From Cyprinodon diabolis (Eukaryota > Chordata > Actinopteri > Cyprinodontiformes > Cyprinodontidae): a DNA stretch of 64,000 nt. The stretch is taken from positions 26,311,609 through 26,375,608 of the forward strand of contig CM060072.1 of NCBI GenBank assembly GCA_030533445.1, given 5' to 3'. Below the pieces are notes generated by a model that saw only the letters and a list, made by a program, of their open reading frames with translations, was not told the DNA's origin and did no database searches. Positions 26,985 to 38,344 of the stretch are shown piece after piece (within the stretch, counting starts at the first letter, position 1; each line of letters opens with the position of its first letter). The position numbers were made by a program, and so were the translations under genes.

Positions 26985-27255
26985 GACGGTTCAAGCCGGC
27001 TTTCTGTATTATGTCGTTGGGAAAGACCCTTTACCCACTTTGTCTACTCATGGTGGTCAGAGGACCCGGTGGCGCCAGTTGTACGGGCAGCCCCGCTTCT
27101 GTCATTGAGCCCCAGGGTAGCTGTGGCAGCAATGTAATTTGCCACCATCAGTGTATGAGTGTGTGTGTGAATGACTGAATGTAGTGTAAAGCAGTCAAAT
27201 CCCCTGCCTTGAAAAAGTGCAATATACTGTATGTACAGGCCATTTACCATTTAAA
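26985..27255 (+). repeat. SINE-like repeat, full copy
   Basis: GACGGTTCAAGCCGG resembles a tRNA B box, followed by GAAAGACCCTTTACCCAC, GGTGGTCAGAGGACCC, GGTGGCGCCAG, TGTATGAGTGTGTGTGTGAA and the tail CAGGCCATTTACCATTT. The order matches a common fish SINE-like family and the inverted copy at 14458-14640. Class assignment is by pattern only. Confidence 0.65.
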
Positions 27256-27539
27256 ATGGCGTAACCACTATATAGTGCCTTATATAGTGATTTGGGCGGA
27301 TGTTTGGACATAGCATCAGCGTTCCTAAAGATTAGAATGAGATGTTTATAAATGTGAAGGTGGTGGTGCACCTCTTAGGGACCATGGTGCGTTGCACTTT
27401 TTGTTTAAAGTAGCCAAAACATGACACAATTGTTAGCCTTGTCTGGAGGAATATAAAAAAGCAAAGATGACTGTAGATTATTCTACCTGCCATTGTCATG
27501 ATTGGTTTAAGCGATCTGAACCACATGCAGAGAACCACA

Positions 27540-27739
27540 GTCTCAAAAGACTCCAGCCTGAGTCCAAGTACAGAACCAGCCCTCCTGATGATTTTATCAA
27601 GTCTGTTGGTATCGCTGGCTCTAATACTGCTGCCCCAACACACAGCAGCAAAGAAAATGGTGCTGGCAAAAAACATTGTATTTGCAGTCAGTTCACCAAA
27701 AAAAAACTGTCTTAAACTATAATTTCGCAGTTGGACCAT
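27540..27739 (-). pseudogene. Fragment of a LINE reverse transcriptase C-terminal region
   Basis: The minus-strand translation contains FFAAVCWGSSIRASDT and NRLDKIIRRAGSVLGLRLES, a segment conserved after the RT domain of fish L2/Rex1-type LINEs (compared from memory). Only about 65 codons are recognisable; the frame then drifts into unrelated sequence. It is a dead fragment. Confidence 0.6.
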
Positions 27740-28001
27740 CTAGGTCCCCCACCTACCATTGGTGTGCTGTCACTGGGAATACCCAGCAGCAGGGGTTTTC
27801 CACTACTGTTTATGGTGCCTGAAAATACAGTAGATATCATTCTTCAGGTGATAAAATGTCATGTGATAAAGACTGAAAGCACCAGAATAGTAAAAGTGAA
27901 CATATTTTTCCTGCATGTTTTGACATGATAAGTTAATTTAGGCATTGATAAACTTTTTTGGTGAAATGATCATAGCACTCACTTTTCCTTGTAGATTAAA
28001 A

Positions 28002-28191
<190 letters not shown>

Positions 28192-28855
28192 GAAGGTGAG
28201 TTTGTGATTGGTAAAATCTCACATTTTGGTGTATATCAAGGAGGAGGATTAAAATTGTGCTCTTGTGGGCTTGTCTGGTTTAAACAAAGAGGCAGCATAA
28301 AAAAAAGAAATCCAAGTCACTTTGAAACTCTTGATTTTCTGGTGGGTTTCAACAGAGGCCGAGCACCAACACAAACATTAAAACAGGAAAAAAATCTGAT
28401 TTCCAGGTGTTGACTCATTGAAGGAAATGCAAAAAAAGTGAAGTACTGGATGCCATCAGCTGTTTTTTCCCCCTTATATACAAAACTGTTTTTAGCCAAT
28501 CTGTCTGAAGGATTTGACTGAACTGACTCTGTAAAGTGCTTTGATAGGAAATGTTGTAAATTGTTTCTAAATAAACAGAACAGAATAAAATTCATTATAG
28601 TAATAACACCTGATATCTTAATTGGGGGCATTTAAATGTTTGAGAACCACTGTCTTGCAGCCGCCTTTGCCTGAGACACATAGAAGCAGAAAAACATGCT
28701 GAAGATAGTTTTTTTTTTTTCACACGGTACATTAACAAGCTCTCCACCTTCTGAGAACATTTCCTCCTTCAGTTAAACTTCATAACAACCTGAAGTTAGT
28801 GACACTAATTTCCTAATTCAACTGCAGCATTTTTTTCATATGCTTTATTAATGGA

Positions 28856-30513
28856 GGAGTTCGGAGAGGCCATGGAAAAAGACTATCGGTTTGCCTCAAA
28901 GCGATTCTGGCAAACCGTCCGGCACCTCCGGGGGGGAAAGCAGTGCTTCACTAACACTGTTTTCAGTGGGAGTGGGGAGCTGCTGACCTTGAAGGAAGAT
29001 ATTGTGGGGCGGTGGAAGGAATCCTTTGAGGATCTCCTCAACCCGACAAACATGCCTTCCGTGGGGGAAGAAGAGACGGGGTGCTTGGGGCTGGATTCGT
29101 TCATCACCCAGGCTGAAGTCACCGAGGTGGTCAAAAAACTCCACGGTGGCAAGGCTTCGGGGGTGGACGAGATCCGTCCTGAGTATCTTAGAGCTCTGGA
29201 TGTTGTCGGGCTATCATGGCTGACATGTCTCTTCAACATCGTGTGGAGGTCGGGGACAGTTCCCCTGGATTGGCAGACTGGGGTGGTGGTTCTTCGGGGA
29301 CTGGAGGGTGTGTTTCAACTATTGGGGAATCACACTTCTCAGCCTCCCCGGAAAGGCCTATGCCAGGGTGCTGGAGAGGAACCTCGGCTGCAAGAGGAGC
29401 AGTGTGGTTTTCGTCCTGGCCGTGGAACAGTGGACCAGCTCTACACCCTCTGCAGGATGCCTGAGGGTTCATGGGAGTTTGCCCAACCAGTCCACATGTG
29501 TTTTGTGGACTTGGAGAAGGCATTCGGCCATGTCCCTCGTGCTGCTCTGTGGGGGGTGCTCCAGGAGTATGGAGTCGGGGGCCCTTTATTAGGGGCCATC
29601 TGTTCTCTGTGCAAGCGGAGCAGGAGTCTGGTTCGCATTGCCGGCATTAAGTCGGCATGCATGTTGGACTCCAACAGGGCTGCCCTCTGTCACCGGTCCT
29701 GTTCATAACTTTTATGGACAGGATTTCTTGGCGCAACCAAGGACCGGAGGGGGTCTGGTTTGGGGACCAGTGGATCTCGTCCCTGCTTTTTGCGGATGAC
29801 GTAGTTCTGCTGGCTCCCTCCTGCCAAGACCTACAGCATGCGCTTGGGCGGTTCGCGGCCGGGATGAGAATCAGCTCCTCCAAGTCCGAGGCCATGGTTC
29901 TCGACCGGAAAAAGGTAGATTGTTCCCTTCAGGTTGGAGGAGTTCAAGTATCTTGGGGTCCTGTTCACGAGTGAGGGAAGAATGGAGCGGGAGATCGATA
30001 GACGGATCGCTCAGCTGCTGCAATAATGCGGACGCTGCACCAGTCTGTCGTGGTGAAGAGAGAGCTGAGCGAAAAGGCAAAGCTCTCAATTTACCGGTCG
30101 GTCTACGTTCCTACCCTCATCTATGGTCATGAAATCTGGATCATGACCAAAAGAACGAGATCACGGATACAAGCGGCTGAAATTAGCTTTCTCCACAGGG
30201 TGGCTGGGCTCTCCCTTAGAGAAAGGGTAAGGAGCTCGGTCATTCAGGAGAGGCTCAGTGTAGAGCCGGTTCTCCTCCACATCGAGAAAAGTCAGTGTAG
30301 GTGGCTCGGACATCTTCTTCGGATGCCCCCTGGACACGTCCCACTGGGAGGAGGCCCAGGGGACGACCCAGGACACGCTGGAGAGACTATGTCTCTCAGC
30401 TGGCCTGGGAGCGCCTAGAGCTTCCCCCAACAGAGCTGGAGGAGGTGTCTGCGGAGAGGGAAGTCTGGGAGTCTCTGCTTAGCCTGCTGCCCCCGCGACC
30501 CGGTCCCGGATAA
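28856..30513 (+). pseudogene. Broken reverse transcriptase of the RTE-like LINE
   Basis: The reading frame changes at least three times: near 29285 (after DWQTGVVV), near 29660-29700 (before the GLQQGCPLSP block) and near 29930-30030 (before MRTLHQSVVVKREL). The aspartates of the FADD catalytic box are present, as is the upstream DLEKAF motif, so the protein was once functional. It reads into a C-terminal basic segment ending PPRPGPG. No host function is suggested. Confidence 0.8.
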
Positions 30514-30534
30514 AGCGGGAGACAACGAGTACGA
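28856..30534 (+). mobile_element. 5'-truncated non-LTR retrotransposon (RTE-like) with perfect target duplication
   Basis: The body is bounded by a perfect 14-bp direct repeat, GCTTTATTAATGGA (28842-28855 and 30535-30548), as left by target-primed insertion. Conserved RT blocks appear in order but in different frames: GGKASGVDEIRPEYL (about 29140), EEQCGFRPGRGTVDQL, FVDLEKAFGHVPR, GLQQGCPLSPVLF and the catalytic box LLFADDVVLL (about 29785), then KAKLSIYRSVYVPTL and a basic RRPRGRPRTRW tail. Several frameshifts show it is inactive, and the endonuclease region is missing. Clade is inferred as RTE-like from the post-RT region. Confidence 0.85.
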
Positions 30535-30548
30535 GCTTTATTAATGGA

Positions 30549-31395
30549 TTAAATTAAAAATACTGTATGCATCATTCTTGAATTTCAGGAGGACTTTCCC
30601 AGGTTTAGGAAATAGAATTTCTGACGAGGGAAAAGTTTTGTTGACTTTACTTAGATTAATGAGTCATTTATGTGCTTAGTAAAACTGATTAAATAATGTC
30701 ACCTTTGTTTAGCATTGAAGGGTCAGTATTTGTAAAGTGTACATAACAGAGTTTCGGTGAGGTCAGTGCTTCAATATGTGGCTGAATAAAACGACTTCAT
30801 TGTACTCAGTATATTTGTCTGAAAACTTGCTGGTTTCATCAACCACCTACCGCTTTTAATATGATTTGTTTTTCAGCAATAAACTTAAAATCTTACAATC
30901 CAAACTTCAGCAATGCTAATTTTTAGAGATGCATTAAGGCTGATCAGCTTTCCAGTTTCAGCAACGGGTTTATTGACTAACTGTTTGAGATAATGCAATA
31001 AATCATGACTAAATGGGAGTGTAATGATTGTTAATGTGATTCATTATTCTTTAAATCTCTGTAATCACCTAAATTACCCCATGATCAACAATAAGCCTTT
31101 CGGTCAAAGTAAAAAACTGAAAAGTTGTTATATTTTCTAGCTTTCAGGAAGACTTTGATAAATACTCATTTTTTTTAAATGTGGCTTTTAATATATGGCA
31201 ACAATGTTTTAAGAAATACAGTTGTGCTTGAAAGTTGGCATACCCTTCCTTTAAAGAAAAAAAAACAGCTGGGACATGCTTGGGTGGTGCAGGGTTTATT
31301 GCACACGACCCATATACAGAGGTCCTCGGTTTCCATCAGGAAACCAACATGAAGCCCATACAGATACAGTATGTCAACATAGGAAATAATTTTTA
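30549..31395. other. A/T-rich non-coding stretch
   Basis: I see no gene, repeat boundary or regulatory site that can be supported here. Confidence 0.4.
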
Positions 31396-31470
31396 GAATC
31401 AGAATCAAGTTTATTGCCAAGTAGGTTTGCACATACGAGGATTTTCACTTGGTGTTGATGGTGCAGACAA
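31396..31470 (+). repeat. Dispersed fish repeat fragment, copy 2
   Basis: Inverted relative to the copy at 1506-1582; begins GAATCAGAATCAAG and includes TTATTGCCAAGTAG and GGTGTTGATGGTGCA. Confidence 0.6.
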
Positions 31471-31553
31471 ATTAGATAAATATACATAATATAGAATCTA
31501 TAGTTATAAACAATATTAAACATACAATGTAATATATGGAATATATAGTAGCT

Positions 31554-32880
31554 CAGTGTTAATTTAGTCAGCTTTTTTTAAATTTAGTCTTAGTCATATT
31601 CACAATGGCAAAAATCAATTTTAGTCTTAGTCATATTTAGTCATTGCCTTCCTGATTTAGTTTGTCTTAGTCTAAATGACGAAAATCAATTTTAGTCTTA
31701 GTCCAGTTTTAGTCAACACTGTAAATAATAGAACTTCTCCACACACTGCTTTTTTAAACATATATATCACACTACAGAATAAAACTTCACCACACACTGC
31801 TTCTCTTTTTCTCTATTTTATTTATATAACACTGTGCAGAATAGAACTTCACACATTGATTCTCTTTTTAACATATATCACACTGTAAACATTAAACCTT
31901 TTGTTAGCTTGTTTCATCATATCCATAAAGTCTTCATCCGCAATGGTCCCTGCAGTGAGGCCAGAACGCCCAATCCACTTTGCCATTGAGTTCTCCAGGG
32001 CTTTCTGCTCTTTGGCGTCAGGGGTGGGGGTGCATCTCTGCAACAGACTTTCCTTCCTACCCCAACGTCTGATTTGGCTGTGGTGTCACTGTGTCAGGTA
32101 TCTAGTTGGGAGGAAGAAATTTAAACAATTAATATCCAGTTTATCAGTAGAACATCTTTCTTCTATGACAGAGAGACAGACAGACACAGGCACAGGAAGG
32201 CACACACACATACAGCCAGATGCATGCGCGCCCGCGCACACACATATACATTCACATGCATGCACGCTTGCACGCACTAACACACCCGTTCCCGCTACTA
32301 CAGGCCCATCCGTTCCTTACCGTCTTCCATATGTCAGCTGTTGGCTCCTCAGATGTCGCTTGATTTTCGCTGTGTTCTTCCCTGCCAATTTGAAGCTGCA
32401 GACTCTTTGGTGGCGTCCTTCCTCCGGTGTTTTCCTTTGTGTTGTAAACGAAATGGCTCCATACATCCAAGCGTTGTTTAACAAACCACACACCAGTATC
32501 CGCAGTGACTGCGAAGTTGAGCTATGAGTATAAGCCCTCTGCTACTACCGACTGAGCGGCATGAGGCACTGTGGGACAGGCGCCGTGTAGGGACAAATGG
32601 TGCAACAACGCGTAATCTTCTATGACGCTCAAGAAATACTTATATTAACAATTACAAATTAATCATAAACAATCATAAACAATTACATTACATTTCTTAA
32701 TGTCCATTCGTCAATGGATCGTAAATTTCGTCTGTCGTAGTCTCGTTGACGAAAATTGTTTTCGTCATATTTTTATTTTCTGGAATCTATCTTTTTTGTT
32801 ATCGTCTCGTCATAGTCACGGGAAAAAGGGGCGTTGACGGAATATTTTCGTCATCGTCATGGTTGACGAAATTAACACTG
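31554..32880. mobile_element. hAT transposon, internally degraded, with 8-bp target duplication
   Basis: The ends are inverted repeats (CAGTGTTAATTTAGTC on the left, GACGAAATTAACACTG on the right) and a perfect 8-bp duplication, TAGTAGCT, flanks them (31546-31553 and 32881-32888). Subterminal regions repeat TTTTAGTCTTAGTC and TTTTCGTCAT-type motifs. The middle keeps a short remnant of a transposase reading on the minus strand and a CA-rich microsatellite-like patch near 32170-32260. It is non-autonomous. Confidence 0.9.
31849..32043 (-). pseudogene. Remnant of a hAT transposase
   Basis: The peptide contains ALENSMAKWIGRSGLTAG and DEDFMDMMKQANKRF. It resembles a segment early in the catalytic region of fish hAT (ZBED-type) transposases, where a WI(G)R...V.D..F...M pattern recurs (from memory). 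Only this block survives, within the element whose ends are described at 31554-32880. Confidence 0.55.
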
Positions 32881-32888
32881 TAGTAGCT

Positions 32889-34135
32889 ATACTACATACA
32901 CCATGGCTGTGCGATAATGTAACGCAGGAGGTCTGGAGATGCTACTTTGGTGGAGCTTCTAGGTCCTGGATGGGGGAGGGAGCCAAAATTTCCAGTGTAG
33001 GGAGAAGAAAAGTGGGGAATAAATCCTCTGGTGATGTTGCCCTGATGTCTGTGAGCTCTTCTCTGGTGAAAGAGATCTGGGTATCATCGTGAAAAGCAGA
33101 GTTAATTTGTAAAAACAAACTGAAAGAGAGCACTCCAACACACCGAGGCAGCTGTCTGCTGTGCCATCTTAGATGAGTTTATCTTTTTTCATTTTCTATA
33201 TTTTTGCTTTCTAAATGATTTCAAATTATCATTAAGATTTTTTTTCCCCCTTTTTTTTCTTTTTTATGATGCTCAGTAATACCTTTGTGTTTGACCAATA
33301 GCTCGTTTACTGAGCCTGCATGGTGTAATACCAAACACGTACTTGTCTGAATTTAAATGAGTGCCTTAAGTTCCAGATTAAAGGTTACTTCAAGACCTTG
33401 TGGGGCTGATTTCCAACATGTTAATGGTTACCTGGAAAGTGGTGTTCCTAGAAAAGAAGGAGGTTTTTCCTGGAGCCACTCTTCCTATTTGGAAAATCAC
33501 AGCTGACCTGAAAAAGTCCAGTAAGTGTTAAATACAGGGACAATAATTCAAGGCAGTTCAGAAAACCCAGGTGGTAATCTTTGACTTTATTGAATCATTT
33601 GGCTGTACTTATACCGTTAAGTTGTTGGTTATTTAAAAAGGTGAAAGTTAAGCTAACCTTTGAAGTTGGCTTTTCGATTTAATGTCTTTTAATGTTCAAT
33701 TTTAACGATATAAATTAATGTTAAAGAGATGCTGCAAATCAAAATAAGATTGTCCGTCCTGTATAATGACATTAAAGCCTTATTTAATTCTTGTTCAAGT
33801 TTGAAGTGACCTATAAGTATTTACCAGTAAGCAGGAGTTGTTTCTTGGAGCAACAGTAAAGGTTGCAGGTTCAAAACTCACACTGTTATTGTCCATAAAA
33901 TAAGAAACAGTTTGGTAAAATGTAGATACATTTCCCCCTTTAGGTACAATAAAGGTGGAATTTTCCTTCTTTTTTTTTCCTTTTTTTTTTAAGTGAGAAC
34001 TTTAAGATTTGTACGGTAGTTGAATCATTTACTTTTCTAAGTCAAAACTACTTTCACATAAGGTAGAAAAAAAACAGTATTTCATATCAAAATAATATAG
34101 AAATCAAATTCCAAAAAAGTCAAAAAAAATAAATA
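32889..34135. other. Non-coding stretch without assignable features
   Basis: A/T-rich, with T runs at about 33240 and 33970; no protein-like frame, no clear repeat boundary. Confidence 0.4.
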
Positions 34136-34139
34136 AAAA

Positions 34140-34500
34140 AATGCTGGACTTTGTTTCCAAGTTTGAAGACGTTTCGCTTCCCATCCAGGAAGCTTTTTCA
34201 ATTTAGAATGTTAGAAATAGCGTTGAGTTTAAGACTTTATAGGGAAGCCCAAAACAAAGCCTTGTTTTGGTTTAGAAAAAATACAAATTGAACTGGAAGA
34301 ACAGGTCCGCCCCTTAGGAATGCGGAGTTTGGGTTCTTTATTAGCCTGTAATACCCGATACAGGTCTATGCATCTCAAAGGAGGTTGTTAGGGGTATTGT
34401 TGGTCTGGCTGACCAGATGTTTTGGGTCAACCAGATGAGGGTGGGGCTAGGGATAGGTTTTTGAGAGCTAAAACCTGTGTCCACCTGTGTCCATATTTCT
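34140..34500 (+). repeat. Dispersed repeat of the GGAAACAAAGTCC family
   Basis: Starts GGACTTTGTTTCCAAG and GACGTTTCGCTTCCCATC as in the copy at 16280, but instead of folding back it continues into GTCCGCCCCTTAGGAATG and GGTTGTTAGGGGTATTG sequence. It is thus a longer family member. Confidence 0.6.
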
Positions 34501-34693
34501 TGCAGCGTTGCTTGTTTTTAATATTTCACTCTAAGTTGCTACCTTGTGAGATAAATAGCATTCTTAAACATAATTCTTTAGCATGCCTAATTCAATAAAT
34601 ACATATCAATCACAGCTGAGATAGTGGCACACTGACTTCAACACCATGCACGTTCTTTTGTCTTCTTTGCAACATCTTCCAGTGAGATACTTT

Positions 34694-35430
34694 TCAAACA
34701 TTAAATGCACATGGAAATAAGGAGCAATGCGGATGGTACTTTAAAAGACAGACAGTCAGCACGTTCTTATCTATAGCTGTGCCCAGGTTTGTAAAATCAG
34801 TGACCTGCCCTACTTCCTTCCCTCTCATCACAATATTATTAAAGGAGGTCCAGCGCCTGCTGCTCCTAACCTTCCACCCAGACATAACCCACAGTTTTGC
34901 TTAGATTGAGGTGGAAACATTTGTCATTGAACGAGGAGGAAAGCTGGTCAAAGTTATAAGGGTAATATACACTATCAGCACCTTTCACGCCAGTGACTAA
35001 CATCATGTCATCAGCACCTATTACAAGTGATAAGTTTCTATTAAAAATAAAGTAAGAAGTATGCAAAGAGAACAAGTGGATCAGACCCACAACCCTGTGG
35101 AACACCTGTGTTCAAATCTCTGCCTTGATCATATTAAAAGCAGATGAAAAAGCCATAAACCACATCTGCACGTTTGTTTCAGGTATCTAAAAGATTTTGT
35201 GTTTCATCCTGGAACAGTGCCATCCTCTGCATGTAAACGCTTGTCAGGTTCAAGTTATCCCACATCAACATCACAGATTTTTGCTTTGAGTGGGTACACA
35301 CTAACCATGGGCTCAATTCAAATACATCAAAACTGGAGGGACTTTTTGGCCATGGCAGAATTACGTCCTCAGTCGCCTTAATAAGTACTATCCGAATAGC
35401 AGGATACAATCGACTTGATTTCTTCACTAG
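34694..35430 (-). pseudogene. Degenerate LINE reverse transcriptase fragment
   Basis: Minus-strand pieces in successive frames read SSFDVFELSPWLV, then GADDMMLVTGVKGADS (the YADD catalytic box with Tyr changed), FHLNLSKTVGYVW and GKEVGQVTDFTNLGTAID. These follow the order box C, K-T segment and the FKYLGT block of fish L2/Rex1-type elements. Frameshifts and missing 5' parts make it a dead relic. Confidence 0.6.
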
Positions 35431-36234
35431 TTTTATAAATAGTTAAATGTTTTTTTTTCTTCACTCCCAGACTTCCAATGCTGATGTGGATCATAAATTA
35501 TCATAAATGCATCACAATAATTGAAAAGCAAAGGAATATAGCATTCTATACATTTGCTGATTTACAGAAATATATAAAACCACTGAAGGCAACTGTTTAA
35601 AATAAATATGTATTTTTAATATTGTTAATTATTCTATTCCTCTTTAAAATACATTAAAAAAACTAAAAAGCACAAAAAGAGGCGTAAAAACGGATAAAAA
35701 ATCAATCTATATGGAAAATCTCAGATAGTACTCTAATCAGCCCATGGCATGACCACAAAACATAATACATAAAAAAAAACAAACAAGAAAAACTGACTCC
35801 AAGCTTCAAATGTAAATTTAAAATATCACTTTAAGGTCAAGTAAAAACAAAAGAAAACGAATCAACAAAAGAAAATGCTAAAAAAGGCTAAAAGAAAAAG
35901 CTAACAAATTATGACGATGTTGTATCAGCTCTTCCAGGAATGTCCAATAATGTCCGTTTAACAGAACTAGACATCCTGTTGTTCAGCACACTGAGTAGTC
36001 CTTGAAGATATCTCCATAGGGCTCATAAAATATAGCCTTTTAATGAGTTGGAGAGATTTATGAACCCTTCCTCTTTTGGACATGTTTGAGTAAAACTGCT
36101 TAAGTTAAAAGCTGTATATTTAACAGAACAACTATATTTAGTGTCAGGTTGTATAAACCATTGAAAATATATTTTTGTGTTTGGTCTATTATCCATATAA
36201 AAGTATTTTTTTTTAGGTTTCCAAATGGACATAA

Positions 36235-36724
36235 TGTCATGATCTCGCACTGATGTCTGCTCTAATTACTAATTTCACTCACCTGCTTAGTGGCACCCAA
36301 TTCTCGTTATCGCTCATCTGATCCACCTGCATTAGTTTTTATCTAACAAGCCTTCAGACCAGTCAACAGAGCCAAATTATTTGAGCCGTGGGTGACAATT
36401 ATTCCGGCGTCCCTGTGTTCTGACTACCTGATCCTGAACCGTTCTGCCTCTTGACATCTGAGCCTGCCTAGTCCTGCCTGATCTGTGAATTCTTGTGTAG
36501 CGACTGGAACCATTTCCCGACCACTAAGTTTCCCTTGTCCAGCCTGTTAGCCCCACTGTGTACGATACATGGAACTGTGACCGGACTCCGTCTTGGATTC
36601 TTCTTCTGTGCCTCAACGGATCTCTGACTTCCTGGCTCTGACAACGCACCGCGTCATCAACTTCAGCTTTGGCTTCACCCTCTGGAACAATATTCTACCA
36701 ATGTGATACAGTTACTTTGTGACA
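36235..36724 (+). mobile_element. LTR-like repeat (possible solo LTR), copy 1
   Basis: Begins TGTCATGATC and ends TTTGTGACA, giving the TG...CA ends and short TGTCA/TGACA inversion of LTRs. An exact 5-bp duplication at the very ends was not found (ACATAA occurs on both sides but 3 bp off on the right). It aligns with the inverted copy at 24828-25216. No coding content. Confidence 0.55.
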
Positions 36725-37059
36725 GTAACATAAAACTATAAGCTCAGCCTGAATATTTTTGTACAAAAGAGGGATGTATAAAACGATGCCTGCATGGAAG
36801 TGAAATATTATGAAGACATAAACACACTAAGGAATGTGAACATGTAGCATAAAAATGCTAAAATCTCTAAAGGCTTTGCTGTTTCAACATACATGCATTT
36901 ATGTTATCATCTGCAAAGTAGAAAAAAGTAATTGAGTAATAAATCTTTCATGCATTTCTAAAACCATGTAATTCTGCTAAGATCTTCCCTCTTCTATTGA
37001 TGAGCTCTTTGTAAATCAAGCCTCACATACAAATGGAAAACAAGTTATTTAGAAGGTTC

Positions 37060-37390
37060 TGGCAAGGCAAGAAGGTTCTGGATTCGATTCCTGGGGTTTC
37101 AATGTTCTCCCTGAGCATGTGTGGGTCTCCTGGGTACTCCGGCTTCCACCCTCAGTCCAAAAATATGACTGTTAGGTTAATTGGCTTCTCTACATTTTCC
37201 TTAGGTGTGAGTGTGTGCGTGGATGGTTATTTGTCTCTGTTTTGCCCTGCAATGGATTGGCGACCTGTCCAGGGTGTATCATGCCTTTCGCAGGTAGACA
37301 GCTAGAGAGAGGCACCAGCACCCCTCACGACCTCGCTTGGGATAAGCGTGACGGAAAATGGATGGATGGATGGATAGATGGATGGATAGC
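37060..37390 (+). mobile_element. 3' end of an L2-type LINE or L2-tailed SINE
   Basis: Contains GAAGGTTCTGGATTCGATTC, CTCCTGGGTACTCCGGCTTC, GTTAGGTTAATTGG, GGATTGGCGACCTGTCCAGG and GGGATAAGCGTGACGG, then an (ATGG)n tail from about 37356. This succession is the well-known L2-type 3' region in fish. The B-box-like GGATTCGATTCC suggests a SINE head. Confidence 0.75.
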
Positions 37391-37590
37391 ATTACTTGAA
37401 CTTTTTTTTCCCTCTCATGTTAAAGTTGAAAGTATTCGTACAAGAAATTTCTCGAGTTAGAGTAAGAAAGTAAAATAGCTACTCAAGTACTGAGTAATTA
37501 TTTGATTGAAACATCTGATTTCATGTTTAATATAACGTAATCAGACCGAGAATTCTGTGAAAATTCAGTTTTTTATTGTATAACAATTTA

Positions 37591-38089
37591 AAGCTACAGT
37601 GTGTAATAATTACAGGGATATACAGTCAGAAATGTAATATATTATACATAACTATGTTATTTATCATCATCTATGAGCTCAGCATCTTAACCTTAATATT
37701 TGCGTTGCCTTAGAATTCGTTATTTATAATTACATAGGAGCGGGTCTCGCAGCCATGGAGGCAGACATCTTTGCGCTACGGCAGCGCAGAGCCAACAAAC
37801 TAGCGATTGCGAGATCGCCCATTACGCTCGAAAGTAACTACGGCAAGTTGAGAGAGAAGAACTGAGACGCTACTGAACACACAGACTAATGAAATACTAT
37901 CTGTAAAATTATCTATGTAAACAAACCTCATCACTTGAGAAGGTAGGTGATGCGGATGTCGTGGAAGACATTTTGTCCCGTAATGCTCGCCGTGCTGTTG
38001 GGGGGAGAAGCGGTGGGGGGGAGATGTTCATGTTGCTGCGGTCTGCAGTCTGGACGTTAGATGTCGCTGAAAATTACACACTGTAGCTT
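37591..38089. mobile_element. Short TIR element of the AAGCTACAGTGTGTAAT family, copy A
   Basis: Inverted ends AAGCTACAGTGTGTAAT / ATTACACACTGTAGCTT with TA on both sides. It is nearly the exact reverse complement of 55931-56448, sharing GGGTCTCGCAGCCATGGAGG and TGCGCTACGGCAGCGCAGAG. Non-coding, with a G-rich patch (GGGGGGAGAAGCGGTGGGG). Confidence 0.85.
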
Positions 38090-38110
38090 TAGGAAAACAA
38101 ATAATGAAGA

Positions 38111-38340
38111 ACAAATAGGGGGAGTGGCAGCCTAGTAGTTAGGGTGTAGAATTTGGAATCCTGAGGTTGTGAGTTTAAAACTCACTCCACCAGACTGCCA
38201 CTCTGAGCAAGACCCTTAACCCCAGAATACTCCCCAGGTGCCCAATGATGGCAGCCCACTGCTCCCCAAGGGGATGGGTTTAATGTAGAGCTAAATTTCT
38301 TCAATGTGAAATCAATTAATTTAAATTATATTTAACTAAA
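38111..38340 (+). repeat. tRNA-derived SINE, copy 1
   Basis: GGGGGAGTGGCAGCCTAGTA and TAGTTAGG form an A-box-like start; TGAGTTTAAAACTC is a decayed B box. It continues with GACTGCCACTCTGAGC, AAGACCCTTAACCCCAG and GGCAGCCCACTGCTCCCC. A better-preserved copy is at 54925-55150. Confidence 0.75.
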
Positions 38341-38344
38341 AACA

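Noticed and set aside
28883..29895. Minus-strand open frames across the LINE
   Set aside because: Antisense shadows of the GC-rich reverse transcriptase sequence; the RT motifs are all on the plus strand.
31901..32527. 208-codon plus-strand frame
   Set aside because: Runs through a CA-rich microsatellite-like patch inside the hAT element and has no domain; chance frame.
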